Below, in pieces: positions 44,750-52,776 of a DNA stretch of 64,000 nt; the first letter of the stretch is position 1, and each line of letters begins with the position of its first letter. Location: positions 1-64,000 of the forward strand of contig NZ_JACJSD010000039.1 in assembly GCF_014697615.1 (NCBI RefSeq). The letters run 5' to 3'. Source of the DNA: Nostoc sp. FACHB-280. Lineage in GTDB: Bacteria; Cyanobacteriota; Cyanobacteriia; Cyanobacteriales; Nostocaceae. The notes under the pieces were generated by a model that was not told the DNA's origin, did not search any database, and worked only from the letters and a program-made list of their open reading frames with translations. The position numbers and the translations under genes are program-made.

Positions 44750-45947
44750 GAGTAGATGCACCTGATCCGGACACTAATGAGTTACGAATTTCCCAAGCTT
44801 GTTCCAGAACCTTAAACCAGCGTTTTTGCAGTTGTGCCATTGATAACCCTAGAGTTTTTGCAATTTTATCGTCGGGTTGTCCTTGCTGTTTTAGGTCGAG
44901 TAAAGACCGTTGTTTCTCGTCTAGCTGCGAGGTGTAGGCTTCCCATTGCTGGGGAGTCAACCCCAAATTTGTGTGTAAAGAAGCTTCTAACCATTCGTGT
45001 ACTAGTTCCCAACGGTGTAATAAAGCGAACCTAATTAAATGATACTTGAAGCGTTGTTGTAAGTAATCTCTCTGACGAGGAGTGAGATTTAAAATTGCCT
45101 CAATTTCTTGTGTGGATAAATCTTTAAGTCTGAGAGAGAAATAATCAGCACAGTCAGATTGTTGTTTCTGCTCCAAATAACTCATTAACTCGGTAATCAC
45201 AACCGAACGCAAAGTGTCTTCTTCGGGTTCTGGTTCTGCTTGTGTGGCCATTGTAGAACGTAATTGCTGGACTGCGGGTTCTTCCCAAGAACCATCGCCA
45301 TCACCAGAACTACCTTCCGCCGCTTGTTCGATATCAACGCTGGTTTCGGGAGGTTGTTGTTGGGAGAAAGTCTGCGCCCGCAAAATAATTAATTGTTGCT
45401 GACGACCAGGTAAGGGAATGCGCCGTTTACCATAGCGTTCGGTAAAGGCCATATATTCTGCTAATTCCAAAAGAGTTTGGGGACGATAGGTAGTACCCAA
45501 TTGATTCTCTCGTCGGAAAGCGTTTAATGCTTCTAAATAAAAACTTTGTAGAAAATCTTCTATGATAGTCAGCCGCCCTTGATAGCTTAATTGCTTCTGG
45601 GGAGGATTAATGTAACGATAAATAATGGCACTCAGAGTACTGTGTAATTCAACTCTGCCTCTATTAGAACCCAACTGATAATATCTCAGACATTGTTGCA
45701 GCCGATGTCTGGCTAAGGTCATGGCGGAGCTTTCTACTGAACCGGAAGCTTGGATGCGTTTACTTTCGCTGCAAATTCTGTATACTTCGGTAGTAATACG
45801 TGTTGCCACGTCATGGCAATTCTGTTCTGAGGCTTTGGTTGATTGCCGAAACTCCTTGTACAGGAGTTGAAAGATCACCTCCACGCCGATAGTATGTTCT
45901 CCCAGAAAAGTTGCGGTTGGAATAGTTGCGGTTGCGGCTGAATTCAT
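44742..45947 (-). CDS. hetZ: HetZ, regulator of heterocyst differentiation
   Basis: HetZ is needed early in heterocyst development, acts with HetR and is a DNA-binding protein. The 401 residues equal the Anabaena length and open ATIPTATFLGEHTIGVEVIF, which I recognise from HetZ. The middle holds SYQGRLTIIEDFLQSFYLEA and YMAFTERYGKRRIPLPGRQQ, then an acidic Gln/Glu linker. The C-terminus has a sigma-like helix-turn-helix: LKQQGQPDDKIAKTLGLSM and QLQKRWFKVLEQAWEIRNS. ATG 45947 is the start. The upstream region (45948-46150) is divergent with an unknown gene and contains a short inverted repeat at 46045-46062. Confidence 0.93.
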   Translation of the reverse strand: MNSAATATIPTATFLGEHTIGVEVIFQLLYKEFRQSTKASEQNCHDVATRITTEVYRICSESKRIQASGSVESSAMTLARHRLQQCLRYYQLGSNRGRVELHSTLSAIIYRYINPPQKQLSYQGRLTIIEDFLQSFYLEALNAFRRENQLGTTYRPQTLLELAEYMAFTERYGKRRIPLPGRQQQLIILRAQTFSQQQPPETSVDIEQAAEGSSGDGDGSWEEPAVQQLRSTMATQAEPEPEEDTLRSVVITELMSYLEQKQQSDCADYFSLRLKDLSTQEIEAILNLTPRQRDYLQQRFKYHLIRFALLHRWELVHEWLEASLHTNLGLTPQQWEAYTSQLDEKQRSLLDLKQQGQPDDKIAKTLGLSMAQLQKRWFKVLEQAWEIRNSLVSGSGASTHE

Positions 45948-46044
45948 AGTCTCGGTGTTTAAAAGACCCTAACATATATAGAAACAACCTGTACGACTGT
46001 AGGTATTGGCTTTTTGCGTTTTGCCTTGAAGCTAAACGCAGGTC

Positions 46045-46062
46045 TATCCTGCATTCAGGATA
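46045..46062. promoter_or_regulatory. inverted repeat upstream of hetZ
   Basis: TATCCTG-CATT-CAGGATA is a perfect 7-bp inverted repeat about 100 bases upstream of the hetZ start, in the shared divergent spacer. It could be an operator. It does not match the GGGGTCTAACCCC-type HetR site, so the factor is unknown. Confidence 0.4.
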
Positions 46063-46150
46063 TAGCTGATTTTATTATTCCCAAGTTGGCGGGAATTGTT
46101 CACACTTTAACCTGCTGTGATTGCCATTACCCAAAAGCCGTTGACAAGTC

Positions 46151-46636
46151 ATGATGGATTTAGAAACACAAATTCAATTGCTGATCGACAATGCACCCCG
46201 CGATGGTATTTCACCTCATCTTGTTACAGCAATTGTTCCTGCTTTTCGTGCGATCGCTCAACAATTACGCCACTCCCAGTACTATATTCTCCAAAAGGAG
46301 GGAAGCTGGGTCTTAACTACATTGAGCCACCGTACAGATCCAAGTTTGGAGAAGCAGGTGATTTACGCTTTTTCTACCATACAGGATGTTTCCCTAATTT
46401 CATCTGCTGGGCGAGACCCTCAAGTGGTGGCCACACCCATTGCTGTCACCCATATTTTGTTCCAATTAATCGCCCTCGAACCCGTAGATAGCATAGTTTT
46501 TTTAGAAACACCTGGAACATTAGCTCATACTGTTGAAGTCCAACGTTCTCAGTTGGAAAAAACCATTCAAAAACAACTAAAACAAAGCCTCAAACCCAAA
46601 AAAACTTCCAGAAAAATACCACCAGATATTGCTTAA
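46151..46636 (+). CDS. conserved cyanobacterial protein, unknown function
   Basis: The 161 residues have no signal peptide or membrane helix. The N-terminal helix LETQIQLLIDNAPRDGISPH is followed by SQYYILQKEGSWVLTTLSHR and VVATPIAVTHILFQLIALEP, then a basic C-terminus (KQLKQSLKPKKTSRKIPPD). No family is recognised. It is divergent from hetZ, an arrangement I recall from Anabaena. Two adjacent ATGs (46151, 46154) are possible starts. Confidence 0.75.
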   Translation: MMDLETQIQLLIDNAPRDGISPHLVTAIVPAFRAIAQQLRHSQYYILQKEGSWVLTTLSHRTDPSLEKQVIYAFSTIQDVSLISSAGRDPQVVATPIAVTHILFQLIALEPVDSIVFLETPGTLAHTVEVQRSQLEKTIQKQLKQSLKPKKTSRKIPPDIA

Positions 46637-46721
46637 AAAAATTTGGAGTCGGGAATTCTTGGATACATCTCCAATTTTTTGAATCCCAACTCCAACATCA
46701 AAACTTTATGATTAAAAATTT

Positions 46722-47693
46722 TTAATAAAGCCGACTCAAGACATATTCAGTGATGTCAATTAAGGCTTGGCGTGATTCTGATGGGGGCAGAATCCCAATG
46801 TCTTCAGCTGCCAATTTGGCGTGATGTGCGGCTAATTCCCGCGCTTGCTGTATGCCTTGACTATCTTGAATTAATGCCAGTGCTTGCTCTAAATCTTGTG
46901 ATTGGGCAAACTGGCGTTCAATCAGCACTTCTAAATATGGTTTTTCCTCTAGGGCGAATAAAACAGGTGCGGTCAAGTTACCACTTTTTAAATCAGAACC
47001 TGCTGGTTTACCTAGAGTGTCTGTAGTACTGGTGAAATCTAAGATGTCATCCACTATCTGAAATGCTAAACCCACATTCCGCCCATAGTTATACAAGTGC
47101 TGGGCAATTTCTGGGCTAACATCACTCAGTAATCCTGCGGCTTTGGCACTGTTAGCAATTAATGAGGCAGTTTTGTAATAGCTCTTTTGCAGGTAAGTTT
47201 CTATTGCCAAGCCGCTATCAAAGCGGTTCATTCCTTGCTGGATTTCTCCAGTCGCCAAATCCATAATTACTTCGGAGAGGAGTTTGACTACCTCTAAATT
47301 ATTCAGGTTTGCCAAATACCAAGACGATTGAGCAAAAAGAAAGTCTCCTGCGAGGACAGCAATGCGATTGCCAAACAAACTGTGAACAGTCGCTACGCCA
47401 CGGCGCATCTGTGACTCATCTACCACATCGTCATGGACTAAGCTGGCCGTGTGAATCATTTCTGTGATTTCGGCTAGACGGCGGTGACGCTGGGTGATTT
47501 CTTTTTCTAACATTGTCGCCCGCGATATCAGCAGGACGATCGCTGGTCGGATGCGCTTTCCCCCAGCTCCGAATAAATGTTCGGCGGCGGCAAAAAGAAT
47601 GGGATGGCGATTGCCAACTAGCTGCTTTAGGTTATCGGCTAGTATTTGCAAATCTGCTTCCACAGGGGTAAACAGGGAGGTAGCTGGGGTCAT
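46722..47693 (-). CDS. sds: all-trans polyprenyl (solanesyl) diphosphate synthase
   Basis: This enzyme makes the C45-type side chain for plastoquinone, by adding isopentenyl diphosphate to an allylic primer. The 323 residues have both Asp-rich metal sites of the E-isoprenyl synthase family: SLVHDDVVDESQMRRG and AFQIVDDILDFTSTTD. The end YVLSRLY matches long-chain members. ATG 47693 is the start. The long-chain class is inferred from length and from small residues before the first Asp motif (HTA). Confidence 0.9.
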   Translation of the reverse strand: MTPATSLFTPVEADLQILADNLKQLVGNRHPILFAAAEHLFGAGGKRIRPAIVLLISRATMLEKEITQRHRRLAEITEMIHTASLVHDDVVDESQMRRGVATVHSLFGNRIAVLAGDFLFAQSSWYLANLNNLEVVKLLSEVIMDLATGEIQQGMNRFDSGLAIETYLQKSYYKTASLIANSAKAAGLLSDVSPEIAQHLYNYGRNVGLAFQIVDDILDFTSTTDTLGKPAGSDLKSGNLTAPVLFALEEKPYLEVLIERQFAQSQDLEQALALIQDSQGIQQARELAAHHAKLAAEDIGILPPSESRQALIDITEYVLSRLY

Positions 47694-48928
47694 GGATGGC
47701 CGGACTCTGGCTTAGGTTACGAAAGTTTACATATCCTATACTCATTTTAAGATAACCATGTGCCAGCGCAAAGTTTTGCTGAGAGAATACTTGCTTTCTC
47801 GTTAAATGACAATCACAGCTATTGCCCTACTGTCAAGGCAAACAGGCTGTTTTAGCGGTCTTAAACTTGATGAAAAAAATTTTTGTAGTTCCCAAAGAAA
47901 TCTGAGAACTGCACCACAGTATGGTTCCTACACAGCAGTTTTAAACATACAAATTTATACTTAATAATTATTAAGCGTAAAATTATCTGCTGCTGCAAAC
48001 ATATGATGTAAATAAATATAACAAGTCACTTTGGGATAATCATAATTTTTATCAATGGTTCTAGCGACGATTCCCTATGAGTAGTTTATGTTTTCTAGAC
48101 TCAGAATTTTCTGTTTTTTTCAGTATGCTAAGTATATATACAAGTATAAGAAACGTAAATAATTAAGCTGGCTAATTCAGTAAGCATTATTCTTGAGGAA
48201 TATCTTTGATTTTTACTATAAATTTATATTTCACCTCCCTAAACGTGAGTAATAATAACTACATTAACAGGGTGTTGGGTTTTGATGATCTATGCTCAAA
48301 TAAAACAAAAAGAATATTTTTAATCAAAGAAAAATTTGTGGCATCCGTGAATTTAGCCTGCTAAAAAATTCAAAATTTAGCCTCAAGTTTGCCTTAAAAG
48401 TCAGGTTCATTGTGTTACGCTAAAATGTAGGGATTTTAAATTTTTCAGGTATTGACAGCGTGAAGGTAAAGCACTTTTGGGTGGTGTTACCTGATTGTTG
48501 TTTTGAATCCAGAATAGCTAATTGCCAACAGCATAAAACCAAGAAAGTTATTTCTTGTAATTCTGTAGTGGCAGATAAACTTCTTGGGATGGAGTTAAGC
48601 GATGTCCTGACAGGATTTCGTTTTCGGCTTACAGCTTGCGCTAGAAGTCATGGTATATCCTACCACAGAGGGATTAAAAGCAATAATGCAGACTAAGTAA
48701 ACTGCTGAGGAGCGCGGTTAATTATGCCATTTGGCAAATTGACTGTTGTGGTATTTGTTGTCTGCAAATAACTTCAATTAAATAGTTAAGTTGGTTGACC
48801 GTAGAGCTATAAAGCTCTACGGCAGATTTAGCATAGAAAACTGCAACCATCAAGAACGATCTTGCATGGTTTAAGTTCTACGTATGGCATAAAATTTGAT
48901 ATTTTTTGGGGAAAAAGTTGGTAGAACA
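47694..48928. other. gene-poor region of 1.2 kb between sds and a small membrane-protein gene
   Basis: No convincing gene. The stretch is AT-rich. A frame of 78 codons at 48460-48696 has a composition unlike a protein and no family features. The only strong structure is a perfect 10-bp hairpin at 48799-48822. Non-coding RNAs could be here. Confidence 0.5.
48799..48822. other. strong hairpin, possible end of a non-coding RNA
   Basis: CCGTAGAGCT (48799-48808) and AGCTCTACGG (48813-48822) are perfectly complementary with a 4-base ATAA loop. No U-run follows on either strand, so intrinsic termination is weak, but the stem is too perfect to be ignored. Confidence 0.5.
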
Positions 48929-49147
48929 ATGATTTACGCTAATATGCCTATGATGATTTTTATTTTAGCTGCTGGGTATTTATTCACGGTTTACCTATTA
49001 TTAGCACTAGCAAAGCGCAGTAGTCAAAAATCTGTTGCTCAGAATTCTTTCTCAAAATCCAAGAATTATGAGAAACATCAGCAGGAGATATCTGTAACCT
49101 CACAAGTAACTGAGGCGGTGAATAGTCACGAGTCAATAGTCACATGA
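48929..49147 (+). CDS. small single-helix membrane protein (72 aa), unknown
   Basis: From ATG 48929 the frame encodes MIYANMPMMIFILAAGYLF, a clear membrane helix (to about residue 27), then a polar tail rich in Ser, Gln and Lys. Upstream in-frame ATG 48896 adds 11 residues. No family is recognised. The helix-plus-tail form is common among small cyanobacterial membrane proteins, but a chance frame cannot be excluded. Confidence 0.45.
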   Translation: MIYANMPMMIFILAAGYLFTVYLLLALAKRSSQKSVAQNSFSKSKNYEKHQQEISVTSQVTEAVNSHESIVT

Positions 49148-49149
49148 AT

Positions 49150-49257
49150 TATGGGAATAAGGTTTGATTCCCAAATCTACTTGTGTAAACAGGGAGTAGG
49201 GAGTAGAGAGTGGGGAGTAGGAAAGAAGTCTTATCTGGAATCAAATATGAGTCCTAT
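49150..49257. mobile_element. MITE-like element, same family as 21061-21189
   Basis: Left end TATGGGAATAAGGTTTGATT and right end AATCAAATATGAGTCCTAT are imperfect inverted repeats. The right end matches the element at 21170-21189. The inside holds GGGAGTAGGGAGTAGAGAG short repeats, unlike the GGGAACA repeats of the other copy. Confidence 0.65.
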
Positions 49258-49299
49258 GATGAAGTATGAAATTGCTGAAGTTTCATACTTCATTTTGGT

Positions 49300-50166
49300 T
49301 TATGAGAGTTGGGAAAAAACTGTGTTATTTAAATCTACGACTTCGACCAATGGGGTATGACCTAGCCATTGGACTGCTGACTGAGCAAATTGTTGGGGAC
49401 AGCCGCTAACAACAAAGCGAGTTGGTAATGGCGGATGAGTATTAGTTAAGCCCAGCAACTCTAAATCTTGAGAACAAGCACCGACAACGTGAACAGCCGG
49501 GTCAACTAATTTGACATAGCTGGGAAGTAGCGATCGCAGTACTGGCGCTAAATGAGGATAATGAGTACAGCCGTAGACTAAAGTATCAATTTCTTGCTGA
49601 AGTAAAGGCTCTAAATAAGAACGGGCTACCTCAGTAGTGTAAGGGTCATTGATGCGATTCTGCTCAATTAGTGGGACAAACTCTGGACAACCAACTTGCC
49701 AAACTTGTACTTCGGGGTCAATTTCGAGAATTGCTTGCTTATAAGCATTACTTTTAGCTGTAGCTGGGGTAGCAATTACACCAATGCGCTTACCTTGTTG
49801 TACCGCCGCCTTCGCGCCAGGGAGAATTACGCCCAAAATTGGTAGATTAAATTCTTGACGAACAATGTCTAAAGCGAGGGCGGAACTGGTGTTACAAGCC
49901 ATCACTACCATTTTGACTTTTTGCTGCTCCATCCAGGAGAGAATTTCGCGCACAAACTGAAGAATTTCGGCTTGAGAACGAATCCCGTAAGGTAGTCTGG
50001 CGGTATCACCAAAGTAAATAATCGATTCGTTTGGTAGTTGGCGGTAAATTTGTCTCAGTACCGTTAACCCACCCACACCACTGTCAAAAACCCCGATAGG
50101 GGCGCGTTGAGGTTCTTTATCAGAAAAATCGTAAAGATTACCTTCAAAAATGGAAGATGAATACAC
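49300..50166 (-). CDS. murI: glutamate racemase
   Basis: MurI makes D-glutamate for peptidoglycan. The 288 residues contain GVFDSGVGGLTVLRQI and the two catalytic cysteines in VVMACNTSSALA and LVYGCTHYPHLAPVL. The N-terminal addition of about 20 residues (MYSSSIFEGNLYDFSDKEPQ) is normal for cyanobacteria. It follows amiC2 on the same strand, with 231 bases between, so the wall genes are clustered. Confidence 0.96.
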   Translation of the reverse strand: MYSSSIFEGNLYDFSDKEPQRAPIGVFDSGVGGLTVLRQIYRQLPNESIIYFGDTARLPYGIRSQAEILQFVREILSWMEQQKVKMVVMACNTSSALALDIVRQEFNLPILGVILPGAKAAVQQGKRIGVIATPATAKSNAYKQAILEIDPEVQVWQVGCPEFVPLIEQNRINDPYTTEVARSYLEPLLQQEIDTLVYGCTHYPHLAPVLRSLLPSYVKLVDPAVHVVGACSQDLELLGLTNTHPPLPTRFVVSGCPQQFAQSAVQWLGHTPLVEVVDLNNTVFSQLS

Positions 50167-50397
50167 AGGCAGATATTGATTTAGGTTTTAGCAATTAAAA
50201 TACAGAATTTAGCAGACAATTTGTGAACTGACTAGTTTAGCAAATAGAAGTCAGGAGTCAGAAGTCAGAATAAGTGAAAGATTTCTCTACAAATAGCGGG
50301 TTTAAGACCTCTACTGATTAATTCTGACTGCTGAACTTTTGCAAATATCACCTCATTAATTAAAAACTTGTACTATATTTTGAGACTGGCTGTATTC

Positions 50398-52266
50398 TTA
50401 CCTTTGGCGTAAGTACTTGAGAATACCACGAGCGATCGCTTCAGCCATCCGATTTTGATATTCTGGAGAACCTAAGCGGGGATTATCTTCTCGACCAGTC
50501 ATATAACCTGTTTCTACTAAAATCGAGGGCATAGAACTTTTTCGCAAGACATAAAATCGCGCTTTACGTGTGCCTCGGTCTTTAATTGTGCCAATATCTT
50601 CCAGAATAGTTTTACGAACTACTTCAGCTAAAGCATAACCACTATCGTAGTAATATACTTCTAAGCCATTCACATCAGGGCGACTATCTACAGAATTAGC
50701 ATGGATACTCACAAATAAAGTTGCATTGGCGCGTTCAGCAATATCTACCCGTCCTTGAAGTTCAACAAAAAAGTCAGCATCTCTGGTGAGGACTGCTTGT
50801 ACACCATTGCGCTCTAGAATTGCAGCGACTCGTTTGCCTATGGGTAAAATCACATCTTTTTCTAATAATCCACCCAAACCAGGAGCGCCAGAATCTTTAC
50901 CACCATGTCCAGGGTCAATCACGACTATCAGTTTGCCGTTGGGGACTGGGGGTTTTACTGGTTGAGTGTTGCCAAGTTGATCATTGATTGGAGGTAGAGG
51001 CGGAAAACCTATTGGTGGTGTAACTGCGCGAGTGCGTTGTAACTGGACAGCCAACAACTGATTACTAACTTGGTTGACTTCCCCAATTTGGACTCCCGCA
51101 GCTGGTTGAATCAAAATATTGACGGAATCGTCTTGGGGTTGCAAGCGTACCCGCAAAATGGGACTATTGGCACTTAAAGCAGGGCCGATAACTCTGGGAG
51201 CTAATTGAGAATTGGCGATCGCAATCCGAAATAAACCAGAGGATCGATCCCAGCCACCCCTAGCAGATACAGGTCTGTTAGAGCGAATTAACAGTTGTGT
51301 ACCGTTCTCGGCTAACTCCACCGCTTGAATAATGGCGGGTGAGTCATTCGCCTGGGAAATGACATTGTTATCGCTATTTCCTGGTAACTTACCTAGCCGA
51401 TTCGGTATAATTATAAACCCACCAACGCTACTATTACTGGCTCGCCAGTCGGGACTATTGGGTTCTACATACAAAGTGATGCGGGCTGTTGGCTGTCGGG
51501 TTTGCAACTGAGAAAATTGAATCCGACTCACACCATAACGATTTACCGATAAATCTTGTGATGATAAAGCAGAAGACAAAGACGCACCAGCAATATCGAT
51601 ATGTACTGCGCGTTTGTCAGAACTGCGATTTACCTGAATCTGGGGATTACCGCCATTAGTCCGAACAAAAAAACCATCCCCAGTGACTCGCAAACTTTCC
51701 AGTTGAGTTACGGCGGCGAGAGTGTTACCCAGGGGTCTGGTGTTTGATGTTACTGGGCCGGGTTTGATAACAGAATAGATATTTCTGGAAGGAAAGTTGG
51801 AATTAGGCGTTGTTTCTAAAGGCTGGGGTTCTGACTGGAGTGAAATATCTGCTGATGAAGTGACGGGTATGCTGGTTGGTGTAGGTAACTGTACTAACCA
51901 ACGGCTACCATTAGTAGGAATAAATTTGATTGCTTGGGGGTCAATAGTATAACCAGGAGCTAGTTCAACAACAATTCTGGCTGTTTGGGGGTCAAATTGT
52001 CCCACCCGAATTGATCTGACTGCGCCACCTACAGGTTGTGTTAATTGTGGTCTGCCAAAATCTGTATCTGGTAAATCAATTACCAACCGAGTGGGATTGA
52101 AGATAAGTTGAGCTTTGGGTTGCACAGATCCCAAAGTATTAAATTCTAAGCGGTTTTGCCTAGCATCAAAGCGCCAAGACTCCAGCTTTGCTGCCAAAGC
52201 GGGTGACGATAGTAAAAAGATTGTTCCAATAGTACCGGTTAGTAACCAGTGTAGTTTCACAGTCAT
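50398..52266 (-). CDS. amiC2: N-acetylmuramoyl-L-alanine amidase AmiC2-like (AMIN + Amidase_3)
   Basis: AmiC amidases cut the peptide from muramic acid. In Nostoc AmiC2 makes septal nanopores that allow cell-cell communication and differentiation. The 622-residue precursor has a signal peptide ending SSPALA, two AMIN domains (about 25-115 and 185-270; they start KLESWRFDARQNRLEF and SLRVTGDGFFVRTNGG), a Pro-rich linker, and an Amidase_3 domain (about 440-622). Zinc residues are in VVIDPGHGGKDSGA, LLEKDVILP and FVSIHANS, with the catalytic Glu in LVETGYMTGRED. It is the downstream copy of a tandem pair, and a terminator-like hairpin (52621-52645) lies between the two. Confidence 0.92.
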   Translation of the reverse strand: MTVKLHWLLTGTIGTIFLLSSPALAAKLESWRFDARQNRLEFNTLGSVQPKAQLIFNPTRLVIDLPDTDFGRPQLTQPVGGAVRSIRVGQFDPQTARIVVELAPGYTIDPQAIKFIPTNGSRWLVQLPTPTSIPVTSSADISLQSEPQPLETTPNSNFPSRNIYSVIKPGPVTSNTRPLGNTLAAVTQLESLRVTGDGFFVRTNGGNPQIQVNRSSDKRAVHIDIAGASLSSALSSQDLSVNRYGVSRIQFSQLQTRQPTARITLYVEPNSPDWRASNSSVGGFIIIPNRLGKLPGNSDNNVISQANDSPAIIQAVELAENGTQLLIRSNRPVSARGGWDRSSGLFRIAIANSQLAPRVIGPALSANSPILRVRLQPQDDSVNILIQPAAGVQIGEVNQVSNQLLAVQLQRTRAVTPPIGFPPLPPINDQLGNTQPVKPPVPNGKLIVVIDPGHGGKDSGAPGLGGLLEKDVILPIGKRVAAILERNGVQAVLTRDADFFVELQGRVDIAERANATLFVSIHANSVDSRPDVNGLEVYYYDSGYALAEVVRKTILEDIGTIKDRGTRKARFYVLRKSSMPSILVETGYMTGREDNPRLGSPEYQNRMAEAIARGILKYLRQR

Positions 52267-52620
52267 TTCTCCTAAATTGCGTTCATAGAAGCAGTCAATA
52301 TGTCCACGTATCTATTGGTAAATCCTCACACCGTCACCGCCAAACCTAGTTTTAATTCTAGAAGTCTGTATGGTGGACATTGCTCATCAGAACTTCTGTA
52401 ACAGCCAGTAATTATGCGCTGGCACTCAAGACAATAAATACTTTCAGTCAATATACGTAAAATCAGTAGAAATTAGTTTTGAGTTGTTTGATGGCTGATT
52501 ATCAATGTACCCAAAAAGTTATTGCTACTATCAACTAACTACGGGAAATCTGGTGACATTTAATTTAGCATTTTGAGCAGAAAATGATATGTAAATGTAT
52601 CTACGTAATACTAAAAAATT

Positions 52621-52645
52621 TGTTCTCACCCAAAAAGTGAGAACA
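52621..52645 (-). terminator. terminator downstream of amiC1
   Basis: TGTTCTCAC (52621-52629) and GTGAGAACA (52637-52645) form a perfect 9-bp stem. On the minus strand AAATTTTTTAG follows. It lies 130 bases past the amiC1 stop and 355 upstream of the amiC2 start, so the pair need not be one operon. Confidence 0.8.
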
Positions 52646-52776
52646 AGAAATTTTTATCAGTGATATTACAGTTAACTCTTGCTTGGTATCAGCAAGACGA
52701 CGATGAAGCAGACAAAACTAGGAGTTATTCATCAGATTAGTTAAGTATTTTTACTAAAATTTGCTAACTATATGAT

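Noticed and set aside
48460-48696. 78-codon frame in the gene-poor stretch
   Set aside because: No signal, domain or ribosome site; composition rich in Cys, His and Asn looks random.
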